The position numbers were made by a program, and so were the translations under genes. A stretch of 64,000 nt of DNA from Ruegeria discodermiae (GTDB taxonomy: Bacteria; Pseudomonadota; Alphaproteobacteria; Rhodobacterales; Rhodobacteraceae): the NCBI RefSeq assembly GCF_030758345.1, contig NZ_JAVAMO010000005.1, positions 274,940 through 338,939 of the forward strand, given 5' to 3'. This document shows positions 58,630 to 64,000 of the stretch, piece by piece. Numbering within the stretch: the first letter of the stretch is position 1; every line of letters begins with the position of its first letter. The notes under the pieces were generated by a model that ran no database searches, was not told the origin of the DNA, and saw only the letters and a list, made by a program, of their open reading frames with translations.

Positions 58630-60291
58630 ATGAACGCTCAAATGGCTCCTCAACCGGGTGTTCCGGTCGAACGCGCGGCGGATTGGTGGCGCGGCGGGGT
58701 GATCTACCAGATCTATCCGCGCAGCTTTCAGGACAGCAATGGCGATGGCATCGGCGATCTGGCCGGGATCACCCAGCGGCTCGATTACGTGGCCTCGCTG
58801 GGCGTTGATGCGATCTGGATCTCGCCTTTCTTCAAATCGCCCATGAAGGATTTCGGCTACGATGTCAGCGATTACCGCGATGTCGACCCGATGTTCGGCG
58901 CGCTCGCAGATTTCGATGCACTGCTGGCGCGTGCGCATGAGTTGGGTCTGAAGGTGATGATCGATCTGGTGCTCTCACACACCTCGGATCAGCACCCTTG
59001 GTTTGCCGAGAGCCGCGCCTCGCGCGACAATCCGAAATCCGACTGGTACGTCTGGTCCGATCCGAAACCCGATGGCACCCCGCCCAATAACTGGTTGGCA
59101 ATCTTTGGCGGCTCGGCCTGGCAGTGGGATGCGCGGCGACAGCAATATTACCTGCACAACTTCCTGACTTCGCAGCCCGACCTCAATTTCCATGAACCCC
59201 AGGTTCAGGACGCTTTGCTGGATGTGGCCCGGTTCTGGCTGGATCGTGGAGTCGACGGGTTCCGGCTGGACACGATCAACTTCTACTTCCATGACAAGGA
59301 GTTGCGCGACAACCCGCCTCTGCCGCAGGACGCGCGCAATGACAGTATCGCGCCGCAGGTGAACCCTTATAACCATCAGGACCACCTCTATTCCAAAAGC
59401 CAGCCGGAAAACCTGGCGTTTCTGGAACGGCTGCGGGCGCTTACCGACGCATATGACGCGCGTGCCTGTCTGGGCGAGGTCGGCGATGCGCATCGCGGGC
59501 TCAAAATCATGGGGCAATACACAGCGGGCGAGGCGCGTATGCATATGTGCTACGCGTTCGAGTTTCTCGAAGGGCGCCGCGCAACGGCAGAGCGCATCGT
59601 CAAGGTCTTCGAAGATCTTGAGGCCGCCGCGCCGGATGGTTGGGCCTGCTGGGCGTTTTCGAACCATGACGTGCAACGCCATGCCAGCCGCTGGGATCTA
59701 AGCGATGCGGCCCTGCGCGCCTATACCACGCTGATGATGTGCCTGCGCGGGTCTGTCTGCCTCTATCAGGGTGAAGAGTTGGGCCTGGCGGAAGCGGATG
59801 TCGCATTCGAGGATTTGCAGGACCCCTATGGCATCGAATTCTGGCCCGAGTTCAAGGGCCGCGACGGCTGCCGCACGCCGATGGCCTGGCAAACGCAGGC
59901 AGAAAATGCCGGTTTCGGTAGTGGCAAAAGCTGGCTGCCGATCAGCCCGACCCATGCGGCAGCAGCCGTCGACCGGCAGGAACAGGACCCCGCCGCCATG
60001 CTGCACCATTACCGGCGCGCCATCGCATTGCGCGATGCCCATCCGGCCCTGCAGAGCGGTAGCCAGAATGATCTGTGCGCGGATCAGGACCTGTTGAGTT
60101 TTCAGCGCAGCGATGCGTCCGAAACGCTGTTCTGCGCCTTCAACCTTGGCGACGAGCCGGCGGTGGCCACGCTTCCCGACGGGTCATGGCAGGTCGTCAG
60201 TCAGGGAATGCAAGGCGCGGTCAGCCCGAAGGGGCGGCATGCCATGCTCGGGGCCTGGCAGTATCTGATCGTGAAACGGGCGGAGGGCTGA
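58630..60291 (+). CDS. aglA: Alpha-glucosidase, GH13
   Basis: The 553-residue GH13 enzyme shows all four conserved regions: DLVLSHTSDQHPW (I), GFRLDTINF with the nucleophile Asp (II), CLGEVGD with the acid Glu (III) and FSNHDVQR (IV). No signal peptide, so it splits imported alpha-glucosides in the cytoplasm. It lies between the permease and ATPase genes. Confidence 0.95.
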   Translation: MNAQMAPQPGVPVERAADWWRGGVIYQIYPRSFQDSNGDGIGDLAGITQRLDYVASLGVDAIWISPFFKSPMKDFGYDVSDYRDVDPMFGALADFDALLARAHELGLKVMIDLVLSHTSDQHPWFAESRASRDNPKSDWYVWSDPKPDGTPPNNWLAIFGGSAWQWDARRQQYYLHNFLTSQPDLNFHEPQVQDALLDVARFWLDRGVDGFRLDTINFYFHDKELRDNPPLPQDARNDSIAPQVNPYNHQDHLYSKSQPENLAFLERLRALTDAYDARACLGEVGDAHRGLKIMGQYTAGEARMHMCYAFEFLEGRRATAERIVKVFEDLEAAAPDGWACWAFSNHDVQRHASRWDLSDAALRAYTTLMMCLRGSVCLYQGEELGLAEADVAFEDLQDPYGIEFWPEFKGRDGCRTPMAWQTQAENAGFGSGKSWLPISPTHAAAAVDRQEQDPAAMLHHYRRAIALRDAHPALQSGSQNDLCADQDLLSFQRSDASETLFCAFNLGDEPAVATLPDGSWQVVSQGMQGAVSPKGRHAMLGAWQYLIVKRAEG

Positions 60292-60295
60292 CACC

Positions 60296-61387
60296 ATGGC
60301 CGATCTGAAACTCACCAATGTTGAAAAGACCTACGCCGAAAGCGTCAATGTTCTCAACAACATCAACCTGGATATCAAAACCGGCGAGTTGATCGTTTTT
60401 GTCGGGCCCTCGGGTTGTGGCAAATCCACCCTGCTGCGGATGATCGCCGGGCTGGAAAAGATCACCGGTGGCGAACTGACCATCGATGGCGAGGTCATGA
60501 ACGACGTGCCCCCGGCCCAGCGCGGTATCGCGATGGTGTTCCAGTCCTATGCCCTCTACCCGCACATGACCGTGCGCGACAACATGGCCTTTGCTCTGAA
60601 GATCGCCAAGAAATCAAAGTCCGAGATCGACGCAGCCGTCGAAAAAGCTGCCAAAGTCCTCCAGTTAGAGCCTTATTTGGACCGCTTGCCCAAGGCACTG
60701 TCCGGCGGCCAGCGCCAGCGTGTGGCCATTGGCCGCTCAATCGTGCGCGACCCGAAGGTGTATCTGTTTGACGAGCCGCTCTCGAACCTGGACGCCGCCT
60801 TGCGCGTCGCCACCCGGATCGAGATTGCACGGCTGAAAGAAGCGATGCCGGATCGCACGATGATCTACGTGACCCATGATCAGGTCGAGGCGATGACACT
60901 GGCCAGCCGCATCGTGGTGCTGGCCAACAAGGGCATCGCTCAGGTCGGAACGCCGCTGGAACTCTATGAAACGCCTGAGAACGAGTTTGTCGCCCAGTTC
61001 ATCGGCTCACCCGCAATGAACCTATTGCCCGGCACGATCACCGGCACCGGCGCCAGGACAACCATCGCGCTTGAGGGCGGCGGCACGGCGGTTTCCGATA
61101 TCCCGACAACAGCGGGTGATGATGGTAAATCCGTGAATATCGGCGTCCGACCCGAGGATCTGATGCCGACCGACAGCGACTACCTTTTCAAGGGCAAGGT
61201 GGACATCACCGAAGCGCTGGGTGAGGTCACCCTGCTTTACTTTGAGCCGGTCGCGGGGGCAGAACCGGTGATCGCCAAACTGCCCGGCATCCAGCGCGAC
61301 CTGCGCGGTAGCGATGTCGCCCTGACCGCAGATCCGGCCAAGGTGCATCTGTTTCATGAAGGACAGTCGATGCGCCCCAAATCCTAA
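60296..61387 (+). CDS. aglK: Alpha-glucoside ABC transporter, ATP-binding protein (MalK/UgpC type)
   Basis: Walker A GPSGCGKST, Q-loop VFQSYALYP, signature LSGGQRQRV and Walker B YLFDEPLSNLD give a standard ATPase. The C-terminal ~120 residues are the MalK-type TOBE regulatory domain (IGVRPEDLMP). 363 residues. The ribosome site GGAGG lies inside the end of aglA. Last gene, 15 bases from the convergent hemY stop. Confidence 0.95.
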   Translation: MADLKLTNVEKTYAESVNVLNNINLDIKTGELIVFVGPSGCGKSTLLRMIAGLEKITGGELTIDGEVMNDVPPAQRGIAMVFQSYALYPHMTVRDNMAFALKIAKKSKSEIDAAVEKAAKVLQLEPYLDRLPKALSGGQRQRVAIGRSIVRDPKVYLFDEPLSNLDAALRVATRIEIARLKEAMPDRTMIYVTHDQVEAMTLASRIVVLANKGIAQVGTPLELYETPENEFVAQFIGSPAMNLLPGTITGTGARTTIALEGGGTAVSDIPTTAGDDGKSVNIGVRPEDLMPTDSDYLFKGKVDITEALGEVTLLYFEPVAGAEPVIAKLPGIQRDLRGSDVALTADPAKVHLFHEGQSMRPKS

Positions 61388-61402
61388 AACGGGGCGCAAT
61401 GA

Positions 61403-62902
61403 TCAGGTGGCGGGACGGGGCTCGGCCTCCGGCGTGTCAGACGGCTGAACCTCGCCATCCAGAATTGTAGCCTCGTCCGAGATCTCCTCGGGCGTGTCCT
61501 CTACCTCGTCGGATTTATCCTCCAGCGCGCCCAGGATCAGCGGCAACATCTGCGCACCGGTTGCGGTGGCAACCTCCTGTTTGGTCGGCGCGGTCCAGGT
61601 CAACGTATCGAAGCTGCCGCAATTGGCACAGATCGGCGCCCATTCAGACTGAATGTCGTGGCAATTGTCACAGACCCATTGCGGCCCACGCGGCGCGGTC
61701 AGCGCCTTGGCAAGCCAGCCCTGCACCACCGCATCCGACGCACCCTCGCCACGTTCGATCGCTGCCATCAGCGTAAAGACGCGCGCATCCGCATCCTCCA
61801 TCTCGACCAGATCGCCCAGCGCGCGGCGCGCTTCGGGGAAATCCTCTGCGACAATGTTCAACTCAGCCATCACAAGCCGCGTCTCGGGGTCGTTTGGATG
61901 CAGCCGCGACAGGGCCGAAAAGCGGCGGACCCGGTTTGCTGGCGTCTCATCGGGCTCGATCTCGGCAAAGGCATGGGCAAGGTCGGGATGCGGGCGAACC
62001 TCCCATGCTTTCTTGAGGATCTTGGTGGCATTGCGCGGCTTGCCCTTGGCGATGTGCGCACGCGCCGCCATCGCAGCAGCCGGGATCAGATCGGGCGACA
62101 GACGGTTCGCCTCGATCGCGCGTTCCTGCTGGTCGATGGTTCCTTCCTCATCCAACAGCTCTTTGGCCTCGGACAAGGCCAGGACGGCATCGCGGCGCTT
62201 ATAGACGTCACGCGGCAGGGCGCCGGATTTCAGCTTGGCGGTCAGCGTCGACCGGGCACCCGCCCAGTCCTGTGCCTTGGTCTGCAAGGTCAGCAGCACA
62301 TCCTGCGTCTCGCCATGTTTCGGCTTCAGCTCCAGCGCCTTTTCGGCCAGCTTGCGCGCAGTCTCTTCGTCGCCATCTGCCAGCTTCTGCTTCATGATCC
62401 CGCGCACACCGACAAAGCGGGTCGCGTTGTTGGTGACCAGCTTCTTATAGGTCTCTGCGGCGCGTTTGGTATCGCCGTTCAACTCGGCCGCCTGCGCCAC
62501 CAGCAGGTTGGTCAGTTCCGGCTTCTGAAGCAGCTTTTCGGCCTTGTTGGCCTTGGCCATCGCCAAGCTACCCTCACCCGAGGCCAGCGCCATCACGCTA
62601 TCGGCCAGCGCCTGATAGCCACGGCGCTCGCGGCCCCGGTCGAAATAGCGCGACATCGCGGTTTCATCCCCGTTGAGAAATTTCAGCGTCGCAATCAGCA
62701 GCGTAAGCAGCTTGAAAAACAGCCAGACGAGGCAGACCAGCACGATCAGCGCGAGTACCGATTGCAGCGGCCCAAGTGTGTATTCGGTACCGGCGATCGT
62801 GATCTGCACGCCGCCTTGTGTATCCATCAGATACCCGGCACCCAATGCCAGCAGCGCAACAATCGCCACCAGAACGAGAATTTTGAGCAGTGACCAAAGC
62901 AT
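61403..62902 (-). CDS. hemY: HemY-like membrane protein with C-terminal zinc-ribbon motif
   Basis: Two N-terminal membrane helices (1-65), the HemY_N domain and TPR repeats (EKALELKPKHGETQDVLL) define HemY, linked by position to late heme/porphyrin steps in proteobacteria. An added C-terminal feature is CDNC at 411-414 and CANC at 426-429, a four-Cys rubredoxin/zinc-ribbon pattern like that of LapB/YciM. An acidic tail follows. It lies 10 bases after the Mic60-like gene, matching the hem/mitofilin linkage of alphaproteobacteria. Confidence 0.88.
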   Translation of the reverse strand: MLWSLLKILVLVAIVALLALGAGYLMDTQGGVQITIAGTEYTLGPLQSVLALIVLVCLVWLFFKLLTLLIATLKFLNGDETAMSRYFDRGRERRGYQALADSVMALASGEGSLAMAKANKAEKLLQKPELTNLLVAQAAELNGDTKRAAETYKKLVTNNATRFVGVRGIMKQKLADGDEETARKLAEKALELKPKHGETQDVLLTLQTKAQDWAGARSTLTAKLKSGALPRDVYKRRDAVLALSEAKELLDEEGTIDQQERAIEANRLSPDLIPAAAMAARAHIAKGKPRNATKILKKAWEVRPHPDLAHAFAEIEPDETPANRVRRFSALSRLHPNDPETRLVMAELNIVAEDFPEARRALGDLVEMEDADARVFTLMAAIERGEGASDAVVQGWLAKALTAPRGPQWVCDNCHDIQSEWAPICANCGSFDTLTWTAPTKQEVATATGAQMLPLILGALEDKSDEVEDTPEEISDEATILDGEVQPSDTPEAEPRPAT

Positions 62903-62912
62903 GGCGGGTCCT

Positions 62913-64000
62913 TCAGTTCGAGTTCAGGCTGGTTGCCAGGGAATCAGCGGCGCTCAGCGCCTCCTGACGGGAGGTCGCGCGCGCGATCCAATCGGCCAGC
63001 GCTGCCTTCGCCGCATCCGGCAAGGCGTCCAGATCGGTGAGCGTGGTCGAGACATCGCCTTTGGTCAGCGCCGCCTCAGCGCGGGACAGGACCGCATCGG
63101 GGTCAGACCCATCGCGCGGCTCTACCGAGCGGGCGCCGGTCTGGCGTTGGATGAAGGCCATCAACCCGCTGCCCTTGTCCGTTTCGCGCGCATCCGCCAG
63201 CGCAGTCCGTGCGGCAGGTGAAAAGGATTCCTGCAGTGCGCTCAGCGTGGCGACACCATCCGTAGCAGAGGCCGCCAATGCGGCGGGGATCTCGACACCG
63301 CCGGATTTCAGCGCGTCCAGTGTCTTGGCATAAGCCGCGCCGCTCTCCAACTCGCCGCGCAGCTGCGCGGCAGCGGCGCGATTGGCGGCGGCTTGAGCAT
63401 CAGCGCTGGCCTGCGCCTTGATGTCCTGTGCCTGCCTCATCATCGATTCGACTTCGCTGCGCTGGCTGGCCATCGTATCCTTGAGCTTGGCCAGTTCCGC
63501 ATCATAAGCGGCCACCGCCTCTTTCGAGGCACCCTCGGTGACGGGTCGTTTTTCCAGATCGCTCAGGCGTGTTTCCAGATCGAGCAGGGATTTTGACAGG
63601 TTCTGTATCTGGGTGGTCAACGTTCCCAGGTCGCTCGTCATCGGATCGATCTGCGCGGCCAGTGAGGCAATCTTGTCGCTCAGATCGGCAGTGTCCGCGC
63701 CGCTGACCTTCTGATCGAGCGCGGTCAGCGCATCGCTCTGCTGTTTCAGCTGGGTTTCAAGTGTGGTCACCTGTGTGGTCAAGCCGCTCGTATCCGAACC
63801 CGAGCCAAACAGACCCGCCTGGCCCGCAACAAACCCGATGCCAGCCGCCAGAACACCGCCAATCAAGGCTGGCACAAACCCGCCCGATTTCTTTTCCGGC
63901 TCTGCCGGAACGTTTTCTACATAATTCGGAGTGAAATTCATCTCGGCTTCGGCTTCGGCTTCGGCTTCGGCTTCGGCTTCGGCTTCGGCTTCGGCTTCGG
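62913..64000 (-). CDS. Mic60/mitofilin-like membrane protein (COG4223), 5' end outside the window
   Basis: One membrane helix (FVPALIGGVLAAGIGFVAGQ) is followed by a long coiled coil (TTLETQLKQQSDALTALDQKV onwards) and a C-terminal helical mitofilin-like part. This is the layout of alphaproteobacterial Mic60, which shapes intracytoplasmic membranes. An ATG exists at 63941, but the frame stays open to the edge through an Ala-Glu repeat and there is no ribosome site before that ATG. The true start is therefore probably beyond base 64000. Next to hemY, as in other alphaproteobacteria. Confidence 0.82.
   Translation of the reverse strand, partial: EAEAEAEAEAEAEAEAEAEMNFTPNYVENVPAEPEKKSGGFVPALIGGVLAAGIGFVAGQAGLFGSGSDTSGLTTQVTTLETQLKQQSDALTALDQKVSGADTADLSDKIASLAAQIDPMTSDLGTLTTQIQNLSKSLLDLETRLSDLEKRPVTEGASKEAVAAYDAELAKLKDTMASQRSEVESMMRQAQDIKAQASADAQAAANRAAAAQLRGELESGAAYAKTLDALKSGGVEIPAALAASATDGVATLSALQESFSPAARTALADARETDKGSGLMAFIQRQTGARSVEPRDGSDPDAVLSRAEAALTKGDVSTTLTDLDALPDAAKAALADWIARATSRQEALSAADSLATSLNSN
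63945..64000 (-). repeat. Hexanucleotide repeat coding an Ala-Glu run
   Basis: At least nine copies of GGCTTC (GAAGCC on the coding strand) run to the window edge without interruption. In the Mic60 frame they code alternating Ala and Glu. Because the unit is six bases, copy-number change alters the length of the tail but not the frame. Confidence 0.95.

Noticed and set aside
61658..62893. 411-codon open frame opposite hemY
   Set aside because: Shadow frame of hemY; amino acid make-up is dominated by Arg, Gln and Gly with no motif.

Overview
The window looks like chromosomal DNA of a marine Rhodobacterales bacterium (roseobacter type). That is inferred from high GC, tight ATGA-overlapped operons, an aglEFGAK sugar locus of Sinorhizobium/roseobacter layout, a form I cox operon, a mitofilin-like gene next to hemY, an FzlA-like GST, and many ABC/TTT and AraC/LacI/ROK genes. 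No rRNA, tRNA, CRISPR array, integrase or intact insertion sequence was seen. Most large overlapping frames on opposite strands are codon-bias shadows of real genes.

Left end (1-5.3 kb, minus strand): aerobic CO dehydrogenase operon coxC-coxM-coxS-coxL, with a coxD-like MoxR ATPase cut by the window edge. CoxL has the form I active-site loop (SYRCSFR). CoxC is a MHYT/LytTR membrane regulator. Next (5.7-11.2 kb, plus strand) is a cyanophycin module: cphB, cphA and a third gene for a shortened CphA-like Mur ligase that lacks the ATP-grasp domain. Phosphatidylserine decarboxylase and synthase follow (11.5-13 kb).

13-21.5 kb is a catabolic island around a ROK repressor. One arm encodes tctB, tctA and a two-domain metallophosphoesterase. 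The divergent arm encodes tctC, a choline-sulfatase-like enzyme and a decayed GMC (choline dehydrogenase-like) gene. A 19-bp palindrome sits between the arms. 21.7-30 kb holds an MscS channel, alanine dehydrogenase with a divergent Lrp-type regulator, and small genes with two AraC regulators, an MFS exporter, a VOC protein and an aldo/keto reductase.

30.2-41.3 kb is a divergent pair of operons. The minus arm encodes a periplasmic formylglycine sulfatase, an exported HAD phosphatase-like protein and an octaheme cytochrome c fused to HEAT and TPR repeats. The plus arm encodes MoxR, DUF58, DUF4381, two VWA proteins and BatD. 41.35-43.0 kb is a decayed region with no convincing gene.

43-51.4 kb: mtgA, an FzlA-like GST, a TetR-controlled two-component Rieske oxygenase locus, queG and a hydantoinase/oxoprolinase. 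51.4-61.4 kb: msrB-msrA, then a GH1 glucosidase and LacI repressor divergent from aglEFGAK, with two AAAGCGCTTT operators. The right end (61.4-64 kb, minus strand) holds hemY with an extra C-terminal zinc-ribbon motif and a Mic60/mitofilin homologue. The Mic60 frame runs off the edge through an Ala-Glu repeat coded by at least nine GGCTTC hexamers.
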